From: Sediminibacterium sp.
Lineage (GTDB): Bacteria; Bacteroidota; Bacteroidia; Chitinophagales; Chitinophagaceae
Direction: 5' to 3'
NCBI GenBank assembly: GCA_030726065.1
Contig: JANREK010000003.1
Coordinates: forward strand, 1 to 46,932
DNA: 46,932 nt
Made by a program: the position numbers and the translations under genes. Below the pieces are notes generated by a model that made no database searches, had not been told where the DNA came from, and worked only from the letters and a program-made list of their open reading frames with translations. Shown piece by piece: positions 7,758-17,228 of the stretch (the first letter of the stretch is position 1; each line of letters starts with the position of its first letter).

Positions 7758-8756
7758 TTAATTTTTAATGATTCTTGGAATTTTTTGATCTATCATCATT
7801 AAATCTGCAAGTACAATTGCAGTAACGGCTTCCAAGACAACCGGTACCCTAAGTGCTATGCATAAATCGTGTCTTCCTTTTACAGAAAAATTTTCTTGTT
7901 CATTGGTTTCCCAATTCAGCGTGTTTTGTTCTTTGGGTGTTGAAGAGGTAGGTTTTACGGCAATTCGGAAAACTAAATCATTTCCATTGGTATAACCACC
8001 TACTACCCCACCTGCATGATTTGTTTTTGTTTTTCCGGATGCATCAATAATTGCATCATTGTGTTCAATCCCAAACATATTAGCAGCAGCAAATCCAGTA
8101 CCAAATTCAATTCCCCTAATAGCTGGTATGGCAAACACCGCATGACTAATTAAAGATTCTACTGAATTAAAAAAGTGTTCCCCTAATCCAATTGGCAAAC
8201 CTGAAACCACACATTCCACAATTCCACCCACACTGTCTTTATTATCGATGGCTCTTTGTAATCCTTTTTCTAAATCAGTTTCTCCACCGATACTTTTAAG
8301 GGTCGCTTTTACTTCAACCCCTTTTAATAATTTTTTAGCAACCACACCCGCACCCACTAACGCTGCAGTGAGTCGACCACTAAAATGTCCACCGCCTCTA
8401 TAATCTTCAAAACCCCCAAACTTATGATGCGCTGTGAAATCAGCATGACCCGGCCTTGGAACTGCTCTTTGTTTTTCGTAATCACCACTTCTCGTATTGT
8501 TATTTTCAAACAACATCATAAGTGGCGCACCTGTAGTTAGGTCATTAAAAATTCCTGTTTTAAAAATAGGGATGTCATCTTCCTGCCTTGGTGTCGTTCC
8601 TTTTTGTTTGCCACCTTTGCGACGCTCCATATCTTCTGTAAAATCAGCCACCATTAATGGTAAGCCAGCGGGGCATCCATCAATAGTAAGGCCCACACAT
8701 GCCCCATGTGATTCTCCAAAAATCTGTACACTAAATAAGGTTCCAAATTTGTTCAT
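7758..8756 (-). CDS. aroC: Chorismate synthase
   Basis: Last step of the shikimate trunk: converts EPSP to chorismate, using reduced FMN. The 332 aa are near the lower end of the family. Conserved elements include the N-terminal GTLFSVQIFGESHG, RRKGGKQKGTTPRQEDD, RPGHADFTAHHKFGGFEDYRGGGHFSGR, and the C-terminal GRHDLCIALRVPVVLEA. It lies 32 nt downstream of aroA and 4 nt upstream of DUF952. The start MNKFGTLF is the canonical position. Confidence 0.97.
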   Translation of the reverse strand: MNKFGTLFSVQIFGESHGACVGLTIDGCPAGLPLMVADFTEDMERRKGGKQKGTTPRQEDDIPIFKTGIFNDLTTGAPLMMLFENNNTRSGDYEKQRAVPRPGHADFTAHHKFGGFEDYRGGGHFSGRLTAALVGAGVVAKKLLKGVEVKATLKSIGGETDLEKGLQRAIDNKDSVGGIVECVVSGLPIGLGEHFFNSVESLISHAVFAIPAIRGIEFGTGFAAANMFGIEHNDAIIDASGKTKTNHAGGVVGGYTNGNDLVFRIAVKPTSSTPKEQNTLNWETNEQENFSVKGRHDLCIALRVPVVLEAVTAIVLADLMMIDQKIPRIIKN

Positions 8757-8788
8757 GTTAAAAAGTTCAATATCACAAGGTAAGAAAT

Positions 8789-10105
8789 TTATTCTATATC
8801 CACTTTTGCACCCAATTGTTGTAAATCAGTAAAGAAATCAGTATAAGATTTATTGATGGCCTCCGCTTCAGTAATTTCAATGGGCCCATTTGCACCTAAA
8901 GCAGCTACGGCACATGCCATAGCAATGCGATGATCATGCTGCGAAAACACAACCGCTGATTTAATTTCACCGCCGCCATGTATTTGCATACGATCCCCCG
9001 ATAAAATAATAGTTACCTCCATTTTTGCAAACTCCGCTTGCAAAGTGAGTCCACGATCACTTTCCTTATGCGCTAACCGACTTACGCCTTTTATTTCACT
9101 CACCCCATCACAATAGGAAGCTAATGCTACCAATGGCGGAAATAAATCAGGACAATCTGTTGCATCAAATTGAAATGCATTTAATTTTTCTTGTCCCCCA
9201 TTTTCCATATTTTTATTAGGACCTATAATTATACCATCCAATTCAATGGTAATACTTGCATTCGCACTAATTAACGCACTAATGATTTTTTTATCTGCTT
9301 GTGTTGAATCTAATTGCAAGCCTTTCACTTTAAGTGGGCCTGCAATTGCACCAGCCACTAATAAAAAAGCTGCGCCACTCCAGTCACCTTCTACGGTATA
9401 TTCAATCAATGCTTTTAATGGTGTATGACTATAAAATTTAAAAATTTCATAGTTAGTATGTTTTACATTCCAACCAAATGCATTTAATACCCCTAGGGTT
9501 AAATCGATGTAAGGTTTGCTTTTCAAATCCAACACCTTGATTTCGGTATCATATACTTCAGTTGCAGCATATGCCATTAATAAGCCAGTCAAAAACTGCG
9601 AACTCAAAGAACCATCCACAGTTATGTTTGCTGGTTGTAAAGGCCCTTTTATTTCAATCGGTAAAAAACCTTTTTGCGATGTTATGGTAACCCCTAAGGC
9701 AGGTAAAATTTCATCAAAAAAATGCATCGGCCTTTTTACTAAGCTTCCCTTTCCTTCAATGCTGATGACCTGATTACTTATTGCTGCAATAGGGGTAAAC
9801 ATTCGAATGCCTAAGCCACTTTCACCGCAATTCATGGCGGGACCCACTGGATGCACGCCATTGGATGATACGGTAATTGTTATATTGTTGCGTTCTTTGC
9901 TATTTGTTTTGTTTATTGCAACAACCGCTCCCAATTTTTGAATAACATCCATTGCGGCTAAATCATCATTGGAATGGCCAGGATTATGAATAATCGTTTT
10001 ACCCTTATGCAACAATGCTGCAGCACAGGCCCTTTGCATACTACTTTTGCTTGCTGGTGCAATTTGCGCCCCTACTAATTTTGATGGATATACTATTACA
10101 CGCAT
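8789..10105 (-). CDS. aroA: 3-phosphoshikimate 1-carboxyvinyltransferase (EPSP synthase)
   Basis: Adds enolpyruvyl from PEP to shikimate-3-phosphate. The 438 aa match the family. Visible motifs are SKSSMQRACAAALL (shikimate-phosphate/PEP lysine region), DGSLSSQFLTGLLMA, EGDWSGAAFLLVAGA, ATDCPDLFPPLVALA and QHDHRIAMACAVAAL. The PEP-side loop, GNAGTAxRP in Escherichia coli, reads GESGLGIRMF here, a clear divergence in the region that determines glyphosate sensitivity. One base separates it from aroB, indicating tight cotranscription. Confidence 0.95.
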   Translation of the reverse strand: MRVIVYPSKLVGAQIAPASKSSMQRACAAALLHKGKTIIHNPGHSNDDLAAMDVIQKLGAVVAINKTNSKERNNITITVSSNGVHPVGPAMNCGESGLGIRMFTPIAAISNQVISIEGKGSLVKRPMHFFDEILPALGVTITSQKGFLPIEIKGPLQPANITVDGSLSSQFLTGLLMAYAATEVYDTEIKVLDLKSKPYIDLTLGVLNAFGWNVKHTNYEIFKFYSHTPLKALIEYTVEGDWSGAAFLLVAGAIAGPLKVKGLQLDSTQADKKIISALISANASITIELDGIIIGPNKNMENGGQEKLNAFQFDATDCPDLFPPLVALASYCDGVSEIKGVSRLAHKESDRGLTLQAEFAKMEVTIILSGDRMQIHGGGEIKSAVVFSQHDHRIAMACAVAALGANGPIEITEAEAINKSYTDFFTDLQQLGAKVDIE

Positions 10106-10106
10106 C

Positions 10107-11129
10107 TTAAGAATACAACTTTATTAATTTTTCTAATGATTTCATAGGTACCGTTTCATATACGGCATTTCCTAATTTATTCAATAACACATACTGCATC
10201 CCTTGGGCTGCCTTTTTCTTATCCTTCTGCATTACTGCCATCGCATGCGTAATATCAAAACGCATACTAATAGGCAAACCATATTTTTTAAGGGTTTCTA
10301 TGACAATACCAGTATCAGTAAACCCAAGTAAAACCTGAGATATTTTAGCCGCATATACCATGCCGATACTAATTGCATGTCCATGTAATAATGCATGTTC
10401 ATTTTCAATGGCGTGTCCAATAGTATGTCCAAAATTGAGCAACTTACGATCGCCTTTTTCAAACTCATCTTTTTGCACCACGGACATTTTTATTTTTACA
10501 TTTTTTTCAATAAGTGCAATTAATTCTTTTTTATTTTTTTGATAAAAAGACAAATCATGTGCAGCCAATTGCTTCATCAATTTCGCATCCTTGATGGCTG
10601 CATGCTTAATTATTTCAGCAAACCCATTCTCCCATTGATGATTTGGTAATGATTTCAAAAAATCAAAATCGTATAATAAAAAGGAAGGTTGTTTGATGAG
10701 TCCGACCATATTTTTATACAAGCCAACATCAATCCCATTTTTCCCGCCAATACTAGCATCCACCATAGCCAAAATAGTCGTTGGTACAAAACCAAAACTT
10801 ACCCCACGCATATATATACTTGCCGCATAGCCCACCATATCGGTGACTACGCCGCCGCCCACCCCAATGAGCACCGCTTCGCGCGTTGCGCCTAAGTTAA
10901 GCAGGGCTTCAATAATAAAGTCAACTGTGGCTTGTTGTTTGTGCTCCTCCCCTGCAGGAATGACAATGGGTTTTTTACCCTTGAATTTATTTTGATGCAA
11001 GGCATATACATTTTCATCCGTGATGTAAAATGCATTTGCCTTGTTGACCAATTTTTCAACAGCTTGAAATTTGCCATCTAATATAAATGACACTGTACTT
11101 GTAGCTAATTTAACTTTCCAGTTTTTCAT
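10107..11129 (-). CDS. aroB: 3-dehydroquinate synthase
   Basis: Second shikimate-pathway step: cyclises DAHP to 3-dehydroquinate with NAD and a divalent metal. The 340 aa show IPAGEEHK, the NAD-binding GVGGGVVTDMVGYAAS, RGVSFGFVPTTILAMVDASIGGKNGID, and the metal-ligand region LLNFGHTIGHAIE with its histidines; HGHAISIGM supplies another. It is 81 nt after the DAHP synthase gene and 1 nt before aroA. Confidence 0.96.
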   Translation of the reverse strand: MKNWKVKLATSTVSFILDGKFQAVEKLVNKANAFYITDENVYALHQNKFKGKKPIVIPAGEEHKQQATVDFIIEALLNLGATREAVLIGVGGGVVTDMVGYAASIYMRGVSFGFVPTTILAMVDASIGGKNGIDVGLYKNMVGLIKQPSFLLYDFDFLKSLPNHQWENGFAEIIKHAAIKDAKLMKQLAAHDLSFYQKNKKELIALIEKNVKIKMSVVQKDEFEKGDRKLLNFGHTIGHAIENEHALLHGHAISIGMVYAAKISQVLLGFTDTGIVIETLKKYGLPISMRFDITHAMAVMQKDKKKAAQGMQYVLLNKLGNAVYETVPMKSLEKLIKLYS

Positions 11130-11210
11130 GTATTTGATTAAGGATTACTAATTTATTAAACCCATTGTACCATCAATAATAAAAGTACAAGGCGCTAACG
11201 AGCTCGAAAG

Positions 11211-12296
11211 TTATTTATTCATTACTTTATTTTGGTGCTGAATACTTTCCATGTGAACTGCATCCATATACTTGGTAATAAAATCCTCGCTTAAGCCAAT
11301 TTTATTTCCCTTGCCTACAGCACGCTCTAAAATTTCATTCCAACGATTGGTTTGTAATATAGTAATGTCATTTTCCTTTTTGTATTCACCAATTTTTTCA
11401 GCCACCTTCATACGCGTAGCTATAACTTGCAACAACTCATCATCCAATTGGTTAATTTGTTGACGTAATTTTTCGAGCGCAGCATGATATTCTGCAGAAG
11501 CAACATCTTCTTTTCTCCAACGAATTGCTTCCAACATCTCTTTCAATACTTCTGGTGTGATTTGTTGTTTGGCATCACTCCAAGCATTGTCTGGATCAAT
11601 ATGAGATTCAATAATTAAACCATCAAAATCTAAGTCCATTGCTTGTTGTGCTACTTCTTGTAAAATATCACGACGACCGCAAATGTGTGATGGATCATTG
11701 ATCATTGGAATACCTGGGTAACGACGCTTCATTTCAATAGCCAAATGCCACATGGGTGCATTTCTGAATTCCGTATTACCATAAGAGCTAAATCCACGAT
11801 GAATTAAACCTAAATCCTCAATGCCTGCTTTTGCGATACGTTCCATCCCGCCAATCCATAATTCTAAATCAGGATTGATTGGATTTTTAATTAAAACTGG
11901 AACTTTCACCCCTTTTAATGCATCTGCAATTTCTTGCACACTAAACGGATTCACGGTTGTTCGAGCACCTACCCACAAAACATCAACATCAAAATGCAGT
12001 GCATCTTCCACTTGTTTAGCAGTAGCCACCTCAATTGCTACCGGGAGTCCAGTTTCTTTTTTGGCTTGTTGCATCCAAGGCAATCCCTTGGTGCCAATAC
12101 CTTCAAAACTTCCCGGACGCGTTCTTGGTTTCCAAATACCTGCACGCATAATATCCACTCTACCAGTGGCTGCCAATCGGATAGCAGTTTGCATCACTTG
12201 CTCCTCAGTTTCTGCACTGCAAGGACCTGAAATAATCAAGGGTGATTTTTTTAATAAAATGTTTACTTTTTGTTGTTGTTCAGTTAAGTCTACCAT
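11211..12296 (-). CDS. Bifunctional DAHP synthase / chorismate mutase type II
   Basis: Catalyses the entry step of the shikimate pathway (PEP + erythrose-4-phosphate to DAHP) and, in a fused domain, chorismate to prephenate. The N-terminal type I-beta DAHP synthase domain (about 1-265) shows SGPCSAETEEQ, RAGIWKPRTRPGSFEGIG, LWVGARTTVNPFSVQEIA, PVLIKNPI and MINDPSHICGRRD. The C-terminal AroQ mutase domain (about 270-361) begins LEKLRQQINQLDDELLQVIATRM and contains EKIGEYKKEN. The ATG at 12296 (MVDLTEQ) is preferred to an upstream TTG. Fusion to chorismate mutase is known in Bacteroidota and can give feedback by prephenate. It lies between the helicase gene and aroB. Confidence 0.95.
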   Translation of the reverse strand: MVDLTEQQQKVNILLKKSPLIISGPCSAETEEQVMQTAIRLAATGRVDIMRAGIWKPRTRPGSFEGIGTKGLPWMQQAKKETGLPVAIEVATAKQVEDALHFDVDVLWVGARTTVNPFSVQEIADALKGVKVPVLIKNPINPDLELWIGGMERIAKAGIEDLGLIHRGFSSYGNTEFRNAPMWHLAIEMKRRYPGIPMINDPSHICGRRDILQEVAQQAMDLDFDGLIIESHIDPDNAWSDAKQQITPEVLKEMLEAIRWRKEDVASAEYHAALEKLRQQINQLDDELLQVIATRMKVAEKIGEYKKENDITILQTNRWNEILERAVGKGNKIGLSEDFITKYMDAVHMESIQHQNKVMNK

Positions 12297-12356
12297 TTTT
12301 CCCAATTTTAATATTTAAATGTTTTATTTATGCTTTACTTTTTTCAGAAGCGTTGT

Positions 12357-14180
12357 CTATTGACCTTCTTTTTTGCTGAATCCTTTTGGACCACCGCTAT
12401 CTGCATCATTCATTCTAATACGACGGCCTTTGTAATTTTTACCATCTACTGCATTAATCATTTGTTTTGCGGCACCTGATTCAATTTCAACCCAGCTATT
12501 CATATCGCGCATATCAATTTTTCCTAAAGCTTCTTTTCTTAAATCACTCATGTCTAAAATGAATTGTAAAAAGCTGGCTTTATAAAAACCATCCTTAGTA
12601 CCAAGGTTTACAAACAAACGCGTATATCCGCTTGCTCCTCTTTCCGCACCACGACTTCCGCGATCTGATGAGCTACGTTCCATTCCACGATCATTGCTTC
12701 TTGTGCGACCACGATCAGCGCCGCCAAATTCTTGACGACCTCTATCACGATTGCGATCCTGCTGTTGCATTGGTTCACGACGTCCTTTATCTGTAGTACG
12801 AATATTTAAATCCTGTGCATTTTCATAATAACTTAAGAAACGATTAAATTCCAAAGCAGCGACACGCTTTAAAATTTCTTCCTTAGTCATGTCTGCAAAT
12901 TTTTCAGCCAACATGGGAACATAAGTTTCATAATCACCATGACTCACATCTGTTGACATTAATTTATCCATCACATGGAAAAATTGCTTGCGACATACAT
13001 CCTTACCACTTGGGATATCTAATTTATGGAAAGTACATTTATTGATATTTTCAATTTGACGCAAACGATAAGATTCACGCGCATGAACAATGGATATACA
13101 AATTCCTTGACTTCCTGCACGACCCGTACGGCCGCTTCGGTGGGTATACACTTCCACGTCATCAGGTAATTCAAAATTGATTACGTGCGTAATACCTTTT
13201 ACATCAATACCACGAGCCGCCACATCTGTTGCGATCAATAATTGCAAACTTTTATCTCTAAACTGACCCATAACGCGATCGCGTTGTTGTTGCGTTAAAT
13301 CACCATGAATGGCATCAATATCATAACCTTCGCGGGTTAATCTTTGTGCTACATCCTGCGCATCCGCTTTGGTACGGGTAAAAATAATCCCATAAATCCC
13401 AGGATTAAAATCAATGATTCTTTTTAAAGTCTCATAGCGATGTTGCGCTGATGTTAAATAATATTGGTGATCAATGCTTTTGTTTGTAGCATTCACTTTA
13501 CCAATAGTCACTTCCACGGGTTCCTTCATGTAACGCTTGCTCACTTTTCTAATTTCAGCTGGCATCGTTGCACTAAACAACCAAATACTTTCTCTATTCG
13601 GTGTATTTTTTAAGATAAATTCAATGTCATCTTGGAATCCCATGTTTAACATTTCATCTGCTTCATCCAAAACAACATATTGTATCCTTTCTAAGTTAAT
13701 CGCTTTTCTTTCGATCAAATCAATTAAACGACCTGGGGTTGCGACCACCACTTGTACCCCTCTTTTTAAATCTTTAATTTGCATGCCTATCGAGGTTCCA
13801 CCATACACAGCTAATACTTGTAAACCTGGAATGTGCTTTTTAAACAAATTCATTTCGTTTACAATCTGCATACATAATTCCCTAGTTGGACAAACTACTA
13901 ATGCTTGCGGAAACTTATCTGCAGTTTTGATTAATTGTAATAAGGGCAAACCAAAAGCGGCTGTTTTACCAGTGCCCGTTTGCGCTAATCCAATAAAATC
14001 CTTGGTACCACTTATCAACACAGGGACAGAACGCTCCTGAATTTCAGTGGCATGCGTGTAACCCAATTCTGTAACCGCCTTCACTAATTGCTCATTAATC
14101 CCAATCTCTGAAAAGGTTTTTTGGGATTTAACAGCCTCAATTAATTCATTGGTTATATTCAAATCTTCTTTCTTCTTCAT
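12357..14180 (-). CDS. DEAD-box ATP-dependent RNA helicase (CsdA/DbpA-like)
   Basis: Cytoplasmic RNA helicase, probably in ribosome assembly or mRNA remodelling. The ATG at 14180 (MKKKEDLN) is chosen over an upstream GTG, giving 607 aa. Motifs in order: Q-motif region GYTHATEIQERSVP, Walker A AQTGTGKTAAFG, PTRELCMQ, TPGRLIDL, DEAD in VVLDEADEMLNMGF, SAT, then ATDVAARGIDVKG and HRSGRTGRAGSQG. An Arg/Gly-rich linker (about 475-520) leads to a C-terminal DbpA-type RNA-binding domain (LFVNLGTKDGFYKASFLQFI). It is embedded between tyrA and the DAHP synthase with roughly 50-nt gaps and no visible promoter box, so cotranscription with the aromatic genes is likely. Confidence 0.94.
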   Translation of the reverse strand: MKKKEDLNITNELIEAVKSQKTFSEIGINEQLVKAVTELGYTHATEIQERSVPVLISGTKDFIGLAQTGTGKTAAFGLPLLQLIKTADKFPQALVVCPTRELCMQIVNEMNLFKKHIPGLQVLAVYGGTSIGMQIKDLKRGVQVVVATPGRLIDLIERKAINLERIQYVVLDEADEMLNMGFQDDIEFILKNTPNRESIWLFSATMPAEIRKVSKRYMKEPVEVTIGKVNATNKSIDHQYYLTSAQHRYETLKRIIDFNPGIYGIIFTRTKADAQDVAQRLTREGYDIDAIHGDLTQQQRDRVMGQFRDKSLQLLIATDVAARGIDVKGITHVINFELPDDVEVYTHRSGRTGRAGSQGICISIVHARESYRLRQIENINKCTFHKLDIPSGKDVCRKQFFHVMDKLMSTDVSHGDYETYVPMLAEKFADMTKEEILKRVAALEFNRFLSYYENAQDLNIRTTDKGRREPMQQQDRNRDRGRQEFGGADRGRTRSNDRGMERSSSDRGSRGAERGASGYTRLFVNLGTKDGFYKASFLQFILDMSDLRKEALGKIDMRDMNSWVEIESGAAKQMINAVDGKNYKGRRIRMNDADSGGPKGFSKKEGQ

Positions 14181-14230
14181 TTTTAATATTTTTTGTAAAA
14201 TCACTGATAGTATTTTACTTTTTTTTGTAA

Positions 14231-15070
14231 TTATTTTAAAATCCTTTTTATTTTATTCGCATTTTGAATCAACTCCAATAAATAGTCTGGATTTTCTTTT
14301 TCCAAACTGGCTTTGAACTTTCGAAGTTGACTAATATGCTCATTTAACACATCTAACACATTTTCTTTGTTTTGCATAAAGATGGGTACCCACATTTCCG
14401 CATTGGACTTTGCCAAACGAACGGTACTTTCAAAACCACCACTTGCTAACTCAAAAATTGCATCCGATTCCTTTTCCTTCTCCAACACTGTATTTGCCAG
14501 TGCGAATGAAGTAATATGCGATATATGACTTATATAAGCCACATGAATATCATGCTTGATTGCATCCATGTATAATATATGCATACCTAGCTGCGCATAC
14601 ATTTGCTCAATGATAGCTAAGGCATCTGGATCTACTTGTGTTTTATTACAAATGACCGTTGCCTTATCTACAAACGCATCTGTTTGTGCAGCTGTTGGAC
14701 CACTAAATTCAGTACCCCACATTGGATGTGTTGGAACGAATCTTCCTTTATTGGAATGTGCATTCGCGACATTTACAATACTTTCCTTAGTAGACCCTAA
14801 GTCAAAAACAACTTGCTTATTCACTAAATTCAAAATGGTGGGCAATAATAATTCAGCTACATTAACCGGTGTGGCAAGCGCAATGATATCGGAAGATGTT
14901 ACTGCGTCCTCCAGGGACATAATTTCATCAACTATACCTAATTGCAAAGCTTGCTTTTGGTGTTCTATGTTTTGATCCACGCCAATAACATGGCTAACAA
15001 AGCCTTTCTTTTTCAAAGACAATGCAATAGACCCCCCCATTAAACCAATACCCACCACTGCTAAACGCAT
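14231..15070 (-). CDS. tyrA: Prephenate dehydrogenase
   Basis: Tyrosine branch: oxidative decarboxylation of prephenate to 4-hydroxyphenylpyruvate with NAD. It has 279 aa, a monofunctional TyrA without chorismate mutase or ACT domain. A Rossmann motif (VVGIGLMGGSIALSLKKKGF) is followed by DLGSTKESIVNVAN, then FVPTHPMWGTEFSGPTAA with the conserved His, and the catalytic-region AYISHISHITSFALAN. The ATG overlaps the upstream aminotransferase stop by 10 nt, implying translational coupling. Confidence 0.93.
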   Translation of the reverse strand: MRLAVVGIGLMGGSIALSLKKKGFVSHVIGVDQNIEHQKQALQLGIVDEIMSLEDAVTSSDIIALATPVNVAELLLPTILNLVNKQVVFDLGSTKESIVNVANAHSNKGRFVPTHPMWGTEFSGPTAAQTDAFVDKATVICNKTQVDPDALAIIEQMYAQLGMHILYMDAIKHDIHVAYISHISHITSFALANTVLEKEKESDAIFELASGGFESTVRLAKSNAEMWVPIFMQNKENVLDVLNEHISQLRKFKASLEKENPDYLLELIQNANKIKRILK

Positions 15071-16224
15071 GCTTTTATTTTTTTTATTGCTTCACTAAAT
15101 TTATCCAATGAACCACATAAACTTACTCTGATATAATCGTTGCCTGCACTACCAAATATACCACCAGGGGTGATAAAAACATTGGCTTCATACAATACCT
15201 TATCACTTAACGCATAACCATCTTTGTAAGTAGAGGGAATTTTAGCCCAAACAAACATTCCCACTTGTTGTTTTGAATAGGCACATTTTAAAACATCTAA
15301 TAATTCGAATACTTTTTCACGTCGTGCTGTATATATTTTATTCACGGAGTCATACCAACTTTGATCCAAGCTTAATGCTTTTGCCGCTGCTAATTGCACA
15401 GGCAAAAACATACCACTATCCATGTTGGATTTAAACCTAAGTATTTCATTGACTCGGTCCTCGGCGGCAATTAACATGCCCACTCTCCACCCTGCCATAT
15501 TCTGGCTTTTACTAAGAGAGTTTAATTCAATCACTACCTCTTTCGCACCATGAATGCTTAATAAGCTTTCCGGTTGATCATTTAAAATGAATGCGTAAGG
15601 ATTGTCATGACAAATCAATATTTGATGCTTCCTTCCAAAGGCTACTAATTTTTCAAACAATTCCTTAGTAGGACTTTGACCTGTTGGCATATGCGGATAG
15701 TTCACCCACATCAACTTGACTTTTGATAAATCTGATTTTTCTAAATTTTCAAAGTCAGGTACCCAACTGTTTTCGGCAGTTAATGCATAATAAAGCGGAG
15801 TGCCACCCGCTAACTTAACTGCACTTGTGTATGTCGGATAACCAGGATTTGGAATTAATACCTGATCGCCTTCATTTAAATAGGTCATGCATATATGCAT
15901 GATCCCTTCCTTGCTTCCTAGTAATGGAAGTATTTCCGTTGCTGGATTTAAATCAGCCACTTTAAAATACTTTTGATACCAATTCGCAATGGCTTCCCTT
16001 AATACGGGAGAACCTTTGTAAGATTGATAAGCATGAACGTTGTCCTTGCTTGCTTCCTCTTGCAATACTTTTATAACATCAGGATGTGGCGGTAAATCAG
16101 GGCTGCCAATTCCTAAATTAATAATCCCCTTGCCGGCTTTATTGAGTTCATCAATCTCGCGTAGCTTGGATGAAAAATAATATTCACCAATTCCTTGTAA
16201 TCTATGTGAAACTGTTACATGCAT
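15061..16224 (-). CDS. PLP-dependent aminotransferase class I/II (probable aromatic aminotransferase)
   Basis: PLP enzyme of 387 aa. Motifs: INLGIGSPDLPPHPDV, the cofactor lysine in ELNSLSKSQNMAGWRVGM, CHDNPYAFIL, and the substrate-carboxylate arginine in DYIRVSLCG. Its position between pheA (2-nt gap) and tyrA (10-nt overlap) strongly suggests it transaminates phenylpyruvate and 4-hydroxyphenylpyruvate in the final step of Phe and Tyr synthesis. By sequence alone, LL-diaminopimelate or aspartate aminotransferase relatives are possible, hence no symbol. Confidence 0.88.
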   Translation of the reverse strand: MHVTVSHRLQGIGEYYFSSKLREIDELNKAGKGIINLGIGSPDLPPHPDVIKVLQEEASKDNVHAYQSYKGSPVLREAIANWYQKYFKVADLNPATEILPLLGSKEGIMHICMTYLNEGDQVLIPNPGYPTYTSAVKLAGGTPLYYALTAENSWVPDFENLEKSDLSKVKLMWVNYPHMPTGQSPTKELFEKLVAFGRKHQILICHDNPYAFILNDQPESLLSIHGAKEVVIELNSLSKSQNMAGWRVGMLIAAEDRVNEILRFKSNMDSGMFLPVQLAAAKALSLDQSWYDSVNKIYTARREKVFELLDVLKCAYSKQQVGMFVWAKIPSTYKDGYALSDKVLYEANVFITPGGIFGSAGNDYIRVSLCGSLDKFSEAIKKIKACV

Positions 16225-16226
16225 CT

Positions 16227-17063
16227 TTATCCTTTTACTACTTTTCCTTTTTTAAACAACCCAAATATTTTCAAACTATTCGTTAAAGTTTTCATTTCCT
16301 CCAACACTTTTTCCATTTGCTTTTTATTGTCAAATTCCAAATCCGCATAAAAGCCATATTTAAAAGTGCTTCCAGGGATTGGCATACTCTGCAATTTGCT
16401 TAAGTTTACTTTTCCTTGGGCTATTTTAGCCAATACCTTTGACAAAATACCTCTTGAATGATCTGTTTGAAAATAAACAGATGCTTTGTCCGCGTTTTCG
16501 ATCACTGTTTTTGAAACTTTAGGTTCCATAATCAAAAAGCGAGTGATATTATTTTTCAAAGTATGGACATCGGGTGTTAATATATTTAAATCATACAATT
16601 GTGCAGCAAATTTACTCGCAATCGCTGCCGTATGTTTGCTTTTATATTGGTGCACTATTTTAGCACTTAATGCAGTATCCTCAGATTCAACTAATTTCCA
16701 ATTATATTTTTCTAAATAATCCAAACATTGCAATATCGCCATTGGATGACTATGCACTTCCTTAATATCTTCGAGCTTTACACCAGGGTTCGCCAATAAA
16801 TTTTGACTGATAGATAAATACACTTCCCCAATCACTTGAAGATTACTTTTTTGTATTAAATTATAATTTGGTAAAATACTTCCAGCAATTGAATTTTCAA
16901 TAGCCATCACAGCCCCATCTGATAATTTAACATCCCCTCCAATTTTCACCACTTCTCTAAAAGTATCACAAGTAATTACCTGCACATTTTTTCCAAAAAA
17001 ATGCATCGCTGCCACTTGGTGGAAACTTCCTTCGTAACCTTGTATCGTAACCTTTTTATTCAT
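16227..17063 (-). CDS. pheA: Prephenate dehydratase
   Basis: Phenylalanine branch: prephenate to phenylpyruvate. It has 278 aa, monofunctional. A periplasmic-binding-like PDT domain contains GYEGSFHQVAAMHFF and the catalytic-region NNITRFLIM (TRF motif). A C-terminal ACT domain (about 190-270) begins HSRGILSKVLAKIA. The usual Phe-binding ESRP motif is QSMP and GALV is RGIL, so allosteric behaviour may differ. It is the first structural gene after the Phe/Tyr-rich leader peptide and attenuator. Confidence 0.95.
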   Translation of the reverse strand: MNKKVTIQGYEGSFHQVAAMHFFGKNVQVITCDTFREVVKIGGDVKLSDGAVMAIENSIAGSILPNYNLIQKSNLQVIGEVYLSISQNLLANPGVKLEDIKEVHSHPMAILQCLDYLEKYNWKLVESEDTALSAKIVHQYKSKHTAAIASKFAAQLYDLNILTPDVHTLKNNITRFLIMEPKVSKTVIENADKASVYFQTDHSRGILSKVLAKIAQGKVNLSKLQSMPIPGSTFKYGFYADLEFDNKKQMEKVLEEMKTLTNSLKIFGLFKKGKVVKG

Positions 17064-17228
17064 TTATCTTAAATCCATTTTTTAAATTTTTATACGCTCC
17101 AGTCATTACCGTCTATCTCGCTTTACTTTTTCTACATCCTTTTCTACGCTCTATTTTTCCCATTTCAATATCTCCACTAGCTTTTTCCACTTCAAACTTT
17201 CATTTATACCCCTGCTTCATTTTGGGAT
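17064..17228 (-). other. Purine-rich untranslated spacer between attenuator and pheA
   Basis: 165 nt read on the minus strand as strongly purine-rich (GGAAAAA, GTAGAAAAAGTAAAGCGAG). All ATG-started frames are short (six codons or fewer to about 17). I see no further hairpin with a U-tract and no promoter box. It probably acts as an unstructured 5' segment of the anti-terminated mRNA. Confidence 0.4.

Noticed and set aside
11821..12318. Plus-strand 165-codon ORF antisense to DAHP synthase
   Set aside because: The minus-strand gene has all family motifs; the antisense ORF has no recognisable domain and an implausible composition.
13537..14040. Plus-strand 167-codon ORF antisense to the helicase
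   Set aside because: Shadow of a strongly conserved DEAD-box coding sequence; no start signal or domain.
17064..17228. Possible small protein in the purine-rich spacer
   Set aside because: All ATG-started frames are short, lack a ribosome site or conserved pattern, and are better read as untranslated leader.
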